From Helichrysum umbraculigerum (lineage: Eukaryota > Streptophyta > Magnoliopsida > Asterales > Asteraceae): 64,000 nucleotides of DNA. The notes below the pieces were generated by a model. That model searched no databases. It worked only from the letters and a program-made list of their open reading frames with translations, and was not told the DNA's origin. Location of the stretch: positions 91,534,337-91,598,336 of the forward strand of contig CATIUR010000004.1 of assembly GCA_949592205.1 (NCBI GenBank), given 5' to 3'. A program made the position numbers and the translations under genes. Shown here one piece after another: positions 20,203-29,564 of this stretch (positions are counted from its first letter, which is position 1; every line of letters starts with the position of its first letter).

Positions 20203-22653
20203 CTATTTTGACTGAAAGAACCTTAAACCTATCATATTGACCAGTTCAATAAAACGGTATCGCAAAAAGGCTTTTGTGAAAAGGTCTGCACACTGCTTAA
20301 GGGTTTCTATATGTACAACATCTATGAGGTGTTTCTCAAAGCAATCCCGTATAAAGTGGAACCTAAGTTCGATATGTTTGGTCTTAGAGTGCTGTACGGG
20401 ATTGTGTGTGATAGATATAGCAGCTGTATTATCAATGTAAATAGGAGTCATAGAGAGATTGAACCCGTAATCGCGTAGTTGGTGCGGAATCCAAAGATCC
20501 TGAGAACAGCAACTTGCAGCAGCAACATACTCGGCCTCAGCTGTGGAAATGGCAACCGCAGTCTGCTTTTTGCACTGCCAAGAAACTAAGCGCGATCCAA
20601 GGAACTGACATCCTCCAGTGGTTGACTTCATATCTACCTTGCAGCCACCGAGATCCGAATCCGAATAGGCAGTTAACTCGAAGTTTTTCTCGTTTGAATA
20701 CCATAGACCCAGAGATGGCCTAAAAGCAAGATATCCAAAAATACGTTTTACTGCCTTCATATGAGACACCTTCGGATTTGCTTGAAATCGAGAGCAGAGT
20801 GAAACGGCAAACACTACATCTGGTCTTGAGGCAGTCAGGTACATGAGAGAGCCTATCATTGAGCGATAGTCTTTCTCCTTGCAATCTTCATCGTCCTCAT
20901 TAGGTCCAAGATTGTGTTTCACATCAATTGGAGTGCCATAATGTTTACAATCGAGCAAATCATACCGCTTCAACATGTCAGTGACATATTTTGACTGGTG
21001 TATATAAATTCCCTTGTCAGACTGCTCGACCTGTAGTCCCAGAAAGAACGTGAGTTCCCCCATAGCACTCATTTCAAACTCAGCTTTCATCAGTCTTTCA
21101 AAATCCTTGCACAACTGATCATTTGTTGATCCGAATATTATGTCGTCCACGTAAACCTGCACAAGTAATAAATCCGCTCCTTCCCTTTTGATGAAAAGCG
21201 TGCTATCAATCTGTCCTCTATCAAAACCATTCTTCAGCAAGTACTTGGCAAGTCGCTCATACCAAAGTCGAGGAGATTGATGAAGACCATATAAAGCTTT
21301 CTTCAGCTTGCAAACATAATTTGGATGCTTTGGGTCTTCAAAACCAGGAGGCTGACACACATAAATCACTGCGTCGACGTCTCCGTATAGAAAAGCACAC
21401 TTTACATCAAGTTGATACACACGGAATCCTTTAAAAGAAGCATAGGCTAGAAAAATTCGAATTGATTCCAAGCGGGCGACAGGAGCAAAACCTTCATCAT
21501 AGTCAATACCCTCTAGTTGACTATATCCTTGAACTACCAGACGGGCTTTATTTCGAATAACCGCCCCACGATCATCCATCTTGTTACAGTAAACCCAACG
21601 AGTACCCGTCAAGTGAGCACCCTTGGGTAGAGGAACAATTTCCCAAACATTCATCTTGTTTATTTGATGTAGTTCCTCCTGCATAGCCTCTACCCAAGAT
21701 GGATCTTTTAAGGCTTGTTCAACCTTTTTAGGTTCAATTTGAGACAAATGACATGAATCTATATGAGCTATAAGTCCCAAAAGCTGCTGAGCTGATGTCT
21801 GTTTTGCTTGTTGTCGTGTTTGAACAGATGCATGAGGATCACCAATGATATTATCAATGGGGTGATCCTTATGTATACGAGTTTCTGGTATGGCGGTTGG
21901 CACAAGATCCACACCCAGATTGTTCAAATCTCCCTCAGTTGCGGGAGTAGCAACAGACTCAGGAAAGACTAACTCTTCTTCTCCCTCATCTTCAGGAGTA
22001 TATAAGTGAGAGTAGGCAATTGTTTCTTCCTCTTCATCTTCTTCTTGAGCTTCCTCTAAAGGAGGCATGTCTGGATCATATGGAAGCTCCTTTGTATAGA
22101 TACTCTTTGGAGTAGAAGAAGTATATGTAGTGGGTGTAGTTGGTGATGAAACTGGTGTAGTAGTGGATGAAGGTGTAGGTATTGGAGTGGGAGTGGATGT
22201 AGATGCGGGTGTTGTTGTGGGTTTTGAAGTGGATGTTGAAGTAGATGGTTGGGTTGATGCAGATTTAGGGTTTGGGTCCAATGGTTGAACGGAAGAATCA
22301 GGAGTTTCTTGAGACAGACTGATTCCATGTAACAGTGTTACCAACTCTTCCTCTATATCATCTTCCAGAAGATTAAAAGAATCAAAGACCTTTTCATAGT
22401 TGAAAAACCATTCTGGACCTGTCCCTTGAGGAGGATCCGTGTAGCGTAAACACTTCACTTCAAAATGTTCCTCAATCCTGTTGGTTGACTTGTTAAAGAC
22501 TCGTTTATTTGGCGAATTGACAGAAAATCCAAGGAAGATACCCTCAGTAGTCTTTTCACCAAACTTGGAGACCTTATCCTTCGTAATCATGATTAAACAG
22601 GGACACCCAAAAGGCTCTAGAAACTGCAGATTTGGCTTACGGTTATTGAACAA
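20203..22653 (-). CDS. pol: Copia reverse transcriptase and RNase H, element D
   Basis: The 816-codon frame starts in the C-terminal part of integrase, then has a Ser/Thr/Pro-rich linker and the copia RT: Trp-Val-Tyr-Cys-Asn-Lys, Lys-Ala-Arg-Leu-Val-Val-Gln-Gly, the Gln-Leu-Asp-Val-Lys-Cys-Ala-Phe-Leu block and the catalytic Tyr-Val-Asp-Asp at about residue 500. RNase H follows, with Tyr-Ser-Asp-Ser-Asp, Ser-Thr-Ala-Glu-Ala-Glu-Tyr and Asp-Asn-Thr-Ala-Ala. It copies element RNA into DNA in the particle. The frame is contiguous with the integrase frame through one TAG (22732-22734), so the listed ATG is internal to the polyprotein and not a true start. Confidence 0.93.
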   Translation of the reverse strand: MFNNRKPNLQFLEPFGCPCLIMITKDKVSKFGEKTTEGIFLGFSVNSPNKRVFNKSTNRIEEHFEVKCLRYTDPPQGTGPEWFFNYEKVFDSFNLLEDDIEEELVTLLHGISLSQETPDSSVQPLDPNPKSASTQPSTSTSTSKPTTTPASTSTPTPIPTPSSTTTPVSSPTTPTTYTSSTPKSIYTKELPYDPDMPPLEEAQEEDEEEETIAYSHLYTPEDEGEEELVFPESVATPATEGDLNNLGVDLVPTAIPETRIHKDHPIDNIIGDPHASVQTRQQAKQTSAQQLLGLIAHIDSCHLSQIEPKKVEQALKDPSWVEAMQEELHQINKMNVWEIVPLPKGAHLTGTRWVYCNKMDDRGAVIRNKARLVVQGYSQLEGIDYDEGFAPVARLESIRIFLAYASFKGFRVYQLDVKCAFLYGDVDAVIYVCQPPGFEDPKHPNYVCKLKKALYGLHQSPRLWYERLAKYLLKNGFDRGQIDSTLFIKREGADLLLVQVYVDDIIFGSTNDQLCKDFERLMKAEFEMSAMGELTFFLGLQVEQSDKGIYIHQSKYVTDMLKRYDLLDCKHYGTPIDVKHNLGPNEDDEDCKEKDYRSMIGSLMYLTASRPDVVFAVSLCSRFQANPKVSHMKAVKRIFGYLAFRPSLGLWYSNEKNFELTAYSDSDLGGCKVDMKSTTGGCQFLGSRLVSWQCKKQTAVAISTAEAEYVAAASCCSQDLWIPHQLRDYGFNLSMTPIYIDNTAAISITHNPVQHSKTKHIELRFHFIRDCFEKHLIDVVHIETLKQCADLFTKAFLRYRFIELVNMIGLRFFQSK

Positions 22654-22731
22654 CTCATAACAAGTCTTATTTCTTTTCTTGACCTTAAGAACCCGATTCA
22701 GAACATAACAGGCCGTGTTAACAGCCTCAGC

Positions 22732-23748
22732 CTAGAAAATTATCGGCAACTTAGAATCAGCTAACGTTGTTCTGGCAGTCTCGATGATCGTTATGTTCTT
22801 TCTTTCAGCAACTCCATTCTGTTGTGGAGTCCTTGGAGCACTAAATTGATGCTCGATCCCTTTTGAAGCACAGTACATCTCGAGAGTTGAATTTCTGAAT
22901 TCAGTTCCATTATCGCTTCGTAGTCTCTTAATACTAATTCCACTCAAATTTGCCAACTTATCAAACAGATATACTAAGATATCCGCAGCTTCATCCTTAG
23001 TAGCAAGAAAATACACCCAGGAAAATCGGGAGTAATCATCAGTAATTACTAGACAGTACGATTTTCCGCCAATACTCCTTGTAGAAATTGGCCCAAACAT
23101 ATCCATATGAAGTAGCTCCAACGGTTTATCAATGGAATTCACCTGCTTAGACTTATGGGACTTCTTACGTAGCTTTCCTTTGTGGCAAGAGATACAATCA
23201 TCCTTTAGAGCGAATGACTGTTTTGGAACTCCTAGCACTAGATCATTTTTAGTCAAGAAATTCATTTTTCGGAAATGAATGTGTCCCATTCGTCTGTGCC
23301 AAAGCAGTGAATCCTTTTCAGAAGCCTTAGACAAGAGACACGTATATTCATTCGTAGTCTTAACAGTTCTCATGTTCAGAATGTATGTGTCATTCTTTTT
23401 TGGTGCTCTCAGCAACACCCATTCTTCCGGAATGACATACCCAGGCTTCAGTATCACGCACTCCGTCTTTGTGAACGCTGTGGTATAATCCTTATCACAG
23501 ACCTGTGAAACACTTAGCAAGTTGTGCGTAAGCTGTTCCACGTAGTTCACATTTTCAAAACTAACATTACCGTTAGTTAGCGTTCCTCTTCCAGAAATGG
23601 TTCCTCCAGTATCTCCAGCAAAGGCAACATATCCTCCTGCGTATGGTTTAATATCCACAATAAGAGATACATCGCCTGTCATATGTCGCGAGTAGCCGCT
23701 ATCCAAATACCATTCACTATCTTTAACACGTTCTGACTGCTGCAACAC
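22732..23748 (-). CDS. pol: Copia protease and integrase, element D
   Basis: At the N-terminus Trp-Tyr-Leu-Asp-Ser-Gly is the copia protease active site; the next residue, usually Cys, is Tyr here. The integrase zinc finger (His-Arg-Arg-Met-Gly-His ... Cys-Ile-Ser-Cys) and a catalytic core with Asp in Leu-His-Met-Asp-Met-Phe-Gly-Pro, Asp in Arg-Ser-Asp-Asn-Gly-Thr-Glu-Phe and Glu in Ala-Glu-Arg-Lys-Asn follow. The frame stops at TAG (22732-22734) at a position that is Trp in most copia integrases; it reopens in the same frame as the RT piece. Confidence 0.92.
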   Translation of the reverse strand: MLQQSERVKDSEWYLDSGYSRHMTGDVSLIVDIKPYAGGYVAFAGDTGGTISGRGTLTNGNVSFENVNYVEQLTHNLLSVSQVCDKDYTTAFTKTECVILKPGYVIPEEWVLLRAPKKNDTYILNMRTVKTTNEYTCLLSKASEKDSLLWHRRMGHIHFRKMNFLTKNDLVLGVPKQSFALKDDCISCHKGKLRKKSHKSKQVNSIDKPLELLHMDMFGPISTRSIGGKSYCLVITDDYSRFSWVYFLATKDEAADILVYLFDKLANLSGISIKRLRSDNGTEFRNSTLEMYCASKGIEHQFSAPRTPQQNGVAERKNITIIETARTTLADSKLPIIF

Positions 23749-23763
23749 ACAAACGAAAGGAGA

Positions 23764-24858
23764 TTAGTGAGAAACGGTGACCCAAGCCTTTACAGACTTA
23801 GGTCGACCGAGGTCATCAACCATAATCACATCAGATAGAACTTTATTTTTAAACAAATCTGATTTTTCATCTGATGTGTTATCGTTGACAACCAAAGAAT
23901 CAGCAGTAGATTCTTTTCGTTTCCAAACTTGTGTTGGTTCGGAAATAAGCTTTGGAGTAATGTTGAGCTTTGGATTTAGCAAAGGTTTTTGCTCAACAGT
24001 ACTCTGTTTCTCAACAGGTTTGGGAGAGTTTGAGTGATGCCTTGGTGGAGAATAAGAAAAAGATTTTCTAAAAACATTTGAACGAGGCATATCTCTCCCA
24101 AAACGTTGAGTTAAGAGCTTTGGACAGTCACGAATTAAATGTCCTTGTCTCTTACAGTAGAAACAAGAACGATGCTCAACAAACGGTTGAGGGTGAGGAC
24201 TAACTTATTTAGGTCTTTTAAAATCAGCACTTCTTGAACATGAACACTGGTGTGAGCAAGTTGCAGAAGGTACTTGCTTTGGTTGATGGTTTGAAGTGGA
24301 TGGTTTGTTAGTTAAAGAATTTTCTTTTACATTTCTCTTCAAAATTTTCACAGGGGAATGTGATTTTAATGAAGATTTTTCTTCCAAAACCTTTTCTTTA
24401 AGCTTTTTGTTTTGAACCTGAATGACGGGTTCATTTGTCAAAATGACATTTTCAGCTTTTACATCAATTTTTTTGAGCTTAGGAAATTCCTGTTCAGTTA
24501 CATACTCTACCTCAACGACCTCCACATCACTAACAGGAGGTGAATTCTCAGACTTAACAAAAATAGGCGAAGGATACTCTGGCCGTTTAGTTTTCTCCTT
24601 TGCCTGCCTCTTTGGCTTTGCTTCTTTATTATTGGTAGCTAACCTAGATGAGTAGTCAGCTAAAATTTCTTTGGTTCCTTCCTTAACAGGCTTAGGATAA
24701 TAGTTAGTGGGAGGTGGATATCCAATTCCCGCTTTACCTATTGTCCTTGGCTTGTCAACGATTTCATCAAAGATTTTATGAGAATTTGCAAAACTTGTGA
24801 CTCCCTTTTTAAAATTGTCAGACTCAGATTTTAACTCAGAAAGCTCTTTATTTAACAA
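23764..24858 (-). pseudogene. gag: C-terminal Gag / nucleocapsid part, element D
   Basis: Two in-frame pieces (24205-24858 and 23764-24090) are separated by one TAA at 24205-24207 and a stretch without ATG. Between them lies a CCHC zinc knuckle, Cys-Phe-Tyr-Cys-Lys-Arg-Gln-Gly-His-Leu-Ile-Arg-Asp-Cys (about 24130-24175), a nucleic-acid-binding motif and the second in this polyprotein. The rest is Lys/Ser/Pro-rich. A stop at 23764-23766 separates it from the protease frame, again in phase. The DNA between this stop and the protease ends in a pyrimidine-rich stretch and TTGCAG, so a spliced junction cannot be excluded. Confidence 0.65.
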
Positions 24859-24994
24859 CTCAATTTCTGTTAAATAGCTCTTAATGGCATCTTGTTGACT
24901 TAAAACTTTAGCTTTATATTTCTCAGTGTCATACTTATGAGCCTCAACTTCCTTTTCATAAAGTATTTCATTAGCTTTTTAAAAACTTGTTTGA

Positions 24995-26482
24995 TTAAGT
25001 TAGTTTAACAACTTTTTCTCGCAAGTCCGCATTATCTATTTGAGAGCATTTTAAAGAAGCATCCAAAGCAATACATGAAATACAACTTAAAGGTTCCTCA
25101 GGTTCATTGTGTACCTCAGGAATGATGTGAGCCATGAGACCTAGATGATATTGCTCAGCTTGTGCACTCCAATCAGTGTTTGTAGGCTCAAACACCACAA
25201 GAGCATCCGTTGCTCCAACCTTAGCTTTCTCCTTTGGAGGGGTCTTGGGAGGATCAGGCTTTGTGAGACCAGAAGGAGGCATTTTTGGCTTCTCACATTC
25301 ACGAGCAAAATGTCCCAAATTCTGACAGTTGTAACATCGGACCTTGCTCTTATCAAATCCAAAGCTTGATTTTCCATTTCCATCTAAACTCTTGCGCCCT
25401 GTCCTTTGCAAGAATTTCTGCACCCTCCTGGAGATCATAGCTATGCTCCAGTTCAAATCCATCTGTTCGAGATCATCATCGTCCAGCTGTCCGTAATCCT
25501 CTTTAGTCAGTGCCAAAGTAGTGTTTGGTTGTGAAACCAAATCTTTGTAAGAACTAAGAAAGGTTGTATAGATTGCAGCCTGTTCCTCAATGGCCGGTGT
25601 TATGGTAACCTGCTGGGTTTGAGAACCCTGTGAAGTTCCAGCTGAATAAAATGATGGATTAGTTCCTGCTGAACTAGATGACGAGTTGATATCAGACACG
25701 AAAGCAATGCTACCAAAATTCTTCCCAGCAGAATTTCCTTTTCCACTATAAAGTGACGGTTCTTGAACAAAACCCCCGGACTTACATTCTTTCTTCTTCA
25801 GCTCCATTGCATGTGCTTGAAGAATCCCAATTAATCTATCCAACTTCATAGTGTCCAATTCTCCACCTTCTTTTAAAAATTGAACCTTTATATCCCAATA
25901 TTTAGGTAGAGAATCCAAGAGTTTCTTGTTAACTTCACTGTCAGTCAGAGTATAACCACCCTCCTTCAACTCATTAACTATCTGTGAGTACCGAGTGAAC
26001 AACCTGGGTGATGTCTCATTTGGCAGGATATCAAACAAATCATATTGTTTCTTGACTAACTCTAGCTTGGCTTCTTTGTAATCTTCATTTCCACCACATC
26101 TGGTTTCAATAGCTCTCCAGAGATCATAAGTCATTTCATGATGTTTAAATAACCTTAAGACATCAGGGAGTAAGCACATACATATAGAGGAATGTGCTTT
26201 TCTTTCAGTTAAGTACTCTTTACGTTCATCCGGAGTCATTGCCTTAAAGGTTTTAGGAGGAGGGACTGGTCGGTGAGTACCCTCAGCGACAGGATGTTCA
26301 TATCTTTCCAAAATCGGTCCCCATAATTCTGGGCAATGAAAGTCTATGTATTGTTCATATCTTGATCGCCAGTAAAGATAATCCATATCAGCAGCAAAAA
26401 GAGGAGGTTTACTACTGGTACCCACATCATTGCTGTGTCTCATCATCTCTTTAAAGCTTTGAAGACTTTCCCTATCAGACAT
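24995..26482 (-). CDS. gag: Copia Gag, element D
   Basis: The 495-codon frame starts at the first ATG after the leader. Its N-terminal half matches the UBN2/copia Gag pattern: Trp-Arg-Ser-Arg-Tyr-Glu, Leu-Trp-Gly-Pro-Ile, Thr-Tyr-Asp-Leu-Trp-Arg-Ala-Ile and the Leu-Leu-Asp-Ser-Leu-Pro block. A CCHC knuckle, Cys-Tyr-Asn-Cys-Gln-Asn-Leu-Gly-His-Phe-Ala-Arg-Glu-Cys, lies near residue 385-398. It forms the particle and binds element RNA. A TAA and a phase change near 24990 separate it from the next Gag segment. Confidence 0.92.
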   Translation of the reverse strand: MSDRESLQSFKEMMRHSNDVGTSSKPPLFAADMDYLYWRSRYEQYIDFHCPELWGPILERYEHPVAEGTHRPVPPPKTFKAMTPDERKEYLTERKAHSSICMCLLPDVLRLFKHHEMTYDLWRAIETRCGGNEDYKEAKLELVKKQYDLFDILPNETSPRLFTRYSQIVNELKEGGYTLTDSEVNKKLLDSLPKYWDIKVQFLKEGGELDTMKLDRLIGILQAHAMELKKKECKSGGFVQEPSLYSGKGNSAGKNFGSIAFVSDINSSSSSAGTNPSFYSAGTSQGSQTQQVTITPAIEEQAAIYTTFLSSYKDLVSQPNTTLALTKEDYGQLDDDDLEQMDLNWSIAMISRRVQKFLQRTGRKSLDGNGKSSFGFDKSKVRCYNCQNLGHFARECEKPKMPPSGLTKPDPPKTPPKEKAKVGATDALVVFEPTNTDWSAQAEQYHLGLMAHIIPEVHNEPEEPLSCISCIALDASLKCSQIDNADLREKVVKLT

Positions 26483-27025
26483 TGTAAATTCCTGACAAAA
26501 ATTTCAAACACTCTGAAACTAGCGACGTTGAGAGAGACGTCGCAGAAAATTGATGCGACGGCAAGAGTAACGTCGCAAAAGCCAATGATTCAATTAAGAA
26601 TCGAAATAAGCGACGTTGAGATATACGTCGCAGAAGACGTCGCAAAACCAAAGTACGTCGCAGCAAGACGTCGCAGAACCACTTAAGGTCAAAATAACGA
26701 CGTCGTTAACGAAGTTGCAACTTTACGTCGCAAAGACTACTCAAAGTCAAAATCAATAACGTCGCAAGCGACGTCGCAACTGAAGTCGCAGGTAACGTCG
26801 CAAAAGCGATCTGAGCTGCGGCCACAAACCCTAAAAACGAAAATTTTAACCCCAAACGAATTCCACAAACGAAAATCGACGAGAACCTTCAATTTTCCCA
26901 GTAAACTTGATAAAAAAAAAACATGTATAAACACAAATACAAACGTAGTAATCACAATAACAATATGAATATTACGCCTCTTAATCCCGAACTCAATCCG
27001 ATACGTCAAAAACGAGCAAATCACT
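26483..27025 (-). other. Leader (5' untranslated region) of element D, with GCGACGT cluster
   Basis: The leader between primer site and Gag start has no gene. From about 26520 to 26815 it is packed with GCGACGT/ACGTCGC words in both orientations (about fifteen), the same word as in the LTR and near the extra ORF. Confidence 0.75.
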
Positions 27026-27037
27026 GCTCTGATACCA
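27026..27037 (-). other. Primer binding site (initiator tRNA-Met), element D
   Basis: The minus strand reads TGGTATCAGAGC two bases from the LTR end. This is the standard site complementary to the 3' end of plant initiator tRNA-Met. Confidence 0.93.
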
Positions 27038-27039
27038 GT

Positions 27040-27453
27040 TGTATGTCCCTATACTTGGATCTAACGGAAACGAGTCAATCAATTGTTTGCGGAATCAACA
27101 ATTGAATAGTAAAACAATCACTTGAATAATCAAAACACAATAATAATCAAACCAAACGTTGTATATTCGATTATAATCGATCAGATTACAGGGATTTCGA
27201 CAAATGGCGTTTAGGGTTTCGTCAACCCTAAACAGAAAACGTAAATACGAGTTTATACAAACTCTGGCACCTGCGACATCGCTCACAACGTCGCAGGCCC
27301 AAGCCCATGCGACGTAGACTACGTCGCAGGCCCAAAACCTGACGTCGCACCTGCGACGTTACAGACAACGTCGCAGGAATCAGGAAACTCAAAACATTTA
27401 ACAAAACGAACTACGAGCTAGACCAACTGACAGACACACAAATTGCATCAACA
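27040..27453 (-). repeat. 5' LTR of element D
   Basis: Same length and termini as 15020-15433. It carries the promoter for the element RNA, but no obvious TATA box stands out. The GCGACGT words occupy its distal third. Confidence 0.93.
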
Positions 27454-27458
27454 CAGAA
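27454..27458. repeat. Target site duplication CAGAA, right copy (element D)
   Basis: Matches 15015-15019 exactly. Confidence 0.92.
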
Positions 27459-28445
27459 CCTGTCAACTTTAACCATGACGTTCTCAGTTATGCCTTTGGG
27501 ATATCGGATTGTTTGATCGGCAAGCTGGACACTCATCTTAGTGGGTTGCAGTGGTCCAAGTTCAAGTCGGGAGTAGAGTTAGTAGGGCATAAGATTTATG
27601 CTAGCTCCAAGATCGGCCAAGGAGTGGATCAAGCCCGAGTGATAGATGGAACAGGGCAAAGTGAAACGGCCTGTGTCTCCTAGTTTTTCCGGAAGAGAAT
27701 TTTGAATGACGGCTGAGCATTCAGCGTTGAGAGAGTTTTTAGGTACTTCGGGTACCTTTTCCTTAGTAACTAGCATGCGTCGGATGTATTTCGATCTGGA
27801 AGGGATTCTAGACACGGTGTCTAAGAATTTTACGCCGAGTTTGAAAGATTTGGTGTTGAATCTTTTTTTGATACGATTTGGGAAGGGGACTCGAACTGCT
27901 TGAGTAGGGGTCGGCACGGATTGAGTCTCAACTGTCGTCAGGACAGGATTAGGGTTCTTCACCGGAGAAGAAGCATCAGAATGGCTTGGTGCCTTCTGGG
28001 TATCCGTGGAGTTCAGAGTCTTAGCCTCCTCAACGTGTGGGTTGTGAACAGTGTTGCTTGGTAGAGATCCTTGGGGTCGAGTATCGAGACGGTGTGCCAA
28101 CTGACCGATTTGATTTATAAGGCTTTTGAGAACCGAGAGTTGATTTTGCAGGAAAAGGTCAGTTTGATCTTGTCTAGCGGTCGTCTTCTGATTGAAAGCG
28201 TTCTGCCCCTGGATGAATTTATTTAGGTTATTATCAGTACTCGTGACTGGAATGATTGTCTTTGCAGGTTCAGCGGGTTGGACATCCTCAGTGGCGGTTA
28301 ATGGAAGTGGTTGATTTTAAGGAAGTTGCAGTTGTTGTGGGTACATCGGATATCGAGGCTGAAACCTGGGTGGTTGGTTGTTTCGTGGAGGAAACTGGGT
28401 TCCTCGTGCTCTTGGCGGAGAGGTTCTAGCGAAGCCAGGTGGATT
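27459..28445 (-). pseudogene. Gag-protease linker and protease N-terminus, element B
   Basis: The best open piece is 27579-28100. It includes the retropepsin active site Ala-Asp-Leu-Gly-Ala-Ser-Ile-Asn-Leu-Met-Pro, with the catalytic Asp intact, unlike element A. A TAA (27579-27581) follows at a Ser position of A. Upstream is the Pro/Gln-rich linker, interrupted by stops near 28318 and 28446. The protease continues at 15014 on the far side of copia D. Confidence 0.75.
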
Positions 28446-29003
28446 CTAGGATCTGGTTGGGAATTGTGCGTAGTAAACAGTCCCGTCAGTAGGATCTTCG
28501 TATTCGACTGCATATTCCTCGGTAGGATGGTGAACACAGTCCTGGCATGCCTGAACTTGATGAACGTGCTGCAGCTGCTTCTTCAGCTCTCCAATCTGCT
28601 TCGTTAGGGTTTCTATTTGTTCGCTCAGAGTTTTGAGGGCTTCAGCTTGAGCGGTGCTCTCTATAGGCAAGGATGAGGATTGCTCATCGGATTTCCAATC
28701 GTGGTGATGCATCGTCATATCTTCGATTAAGGCCCATGCTTTATCGTCGTTTAGTTTCATGAAGTTTCCTTGAGCAGCAGCGTCAAGCGTGATGCGATGG
28801 ATGGGGTTAAGACCGTTATAGAAAATATAGAGTTTATCGGTCTTTGTCATTTGGTTATTGGGAATTCTCCTCACCAAACTCTTGAATCGCTCCCATGATG
28901 AGTAGATAGATTCATCGTAAGCTTGTGAAAAATTCGTGATGTCATTCTTAGCCTTGGTTTGTTTGGACGGAGGGAAGTATTTGGTCAGGAATTTGTTTCC
29001 CAT
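28446..29003 (-). CDS. gag: Gag C-terminal half, element B
   Basis: The 185-codon frame continues Gag after one TGA (29010-29012), where A has a Trp codon. It begins Met-Gly-Asn-Lys-Phe-Leu, carries the Glu-Ser-Ile-Tyr-Ser-Ser-Trp-Glu-Arg-Phe block, a His-Asp-Trp segment and a coiled-coil-like Glu/Gln/Leu/Lys stretch. No zinc knuckle is seen; a single Cys-Gln-Asp-Cys pair is present. Confidence 0.75.
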   Translation of the reverse strand: MGNKFLTKYFPPSKQTKAKNDITNFSQAYDESIYSSWERFKSLVRRIPNNQMTKTDKLYIFYNGLNPIHRITLDAAAQGNFMKLNDDKAWALIEDMTMHHHDWKSDEQSSSLPIESTAQAEALKTLSEQIETLTKQIGELKKQLQHVHQVQACQDCVHHPTEEYAVEYEDPTDGTVYYAQFPTRS

Positions 29004-29009
29004 GTTCTC

Positions 29010-29333
29010 TCATGAGGTGATTGAGCTGGTCTCAAGTCCCTCAAACCAGGTCAAAGCATGTAAAGCGAGAGAAAAGGGGAACAGATACAAGCGGACTATG
29101 TTCTGATCAACCCCATTCTGCTTATACGAGTTGGAGATTTGAATGAATTTGTTGATGTGGGCATTAGGGTCTTCACGGGGTAGTCCGTGGAATAGACAGT
29201 TGTCCTTGATGAGTTGGACAATATGGTATTTGAGTTCCAAAGATGCTCCGTCGATCACAGGATAGCTAATCGGTCCTCCTCGTCCTTCGATTGATGGTTT
29301 GGTGATGTCGGCGAGAGTAACACGAGCGGCCAT
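29010..29333 (-). CDS. gag: Gag N-terminal half, element B
   Basis: The 107-codon frame begins Met-Ala-Ala-Arg-Val and is colinear with Gag of A from its internal ATG. It contains the Trp-Phe-Glu-Gly-Leu-Glu capsid motif and ends at a TGA in place of the conserved Trp. Upstream of the ATG the frame stays open and similar to A but lacks the upstream ATG, so translation may begin here in B. Confidence 0.75.
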   Translation of the reverse strand: MAARVTLADITKPSIEGRGGPISYPVIDGASLELKYHIVQLIKDNCLFHGLPREDPNAHINKFIQISNSYKQNGVDQNIVRLYLFPFSLALHALTWFEGLETSSITS

Positions 29334-29546
29334 TGGTGGAAAACGGAAACGTCTTTCTTTGCGGATGGTACGGATAATCGACTCAGGATCGGGTACGAAA
29401 ATGAGTGGATCAGATCCGGATGATCTGGTCGAATATCGTTGTGGATTGTGGGAAAGAATTTTCGGTGGTTACGAGAGAGAAATCTAATCTATGGGTATCA
29501 CTAAAGAGAAAGTTCGTCGGGACGCCTTAGAATCTTGCGATTAACT

Positions 29547-29564
29547 TCCCCGGCAGCTGCGCCA
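29547..29564 (-). other. Primer binding site (tRNA-Asp type), element B
   Basis: The minus strand reads TGGCGCAGCTGCCGGGGA, one base different from the site in A, six bases inside the LTR. Confidence 0.82.

Larger units (their letters stand above)
15020..27453 (-). mobile_element. LTR retrotransposon D (Ty1/copia, 12.4 kb, with extra ORF)
   Basis: D is complete: two 414-bp LTRs, 5-bp duplication CAGAA, an initiator-tRNA-Met primer site (27026-27037), Gag, protease, integrase, RT and RNase H in copia order, then about 5 kb with an extra ORF before the 3' LTR. I counted eight base differences between the LTRs (about 98% identity), so insertion is fairly recent. Several stops and frameshifts interrupt its genes. 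The extra 3' ORF and double zinc knuckle suggest the SIRE/Maximus lineage, although the short LTRs are unusual for it. It lies inside the protease gene of B. Confidence 0.92.
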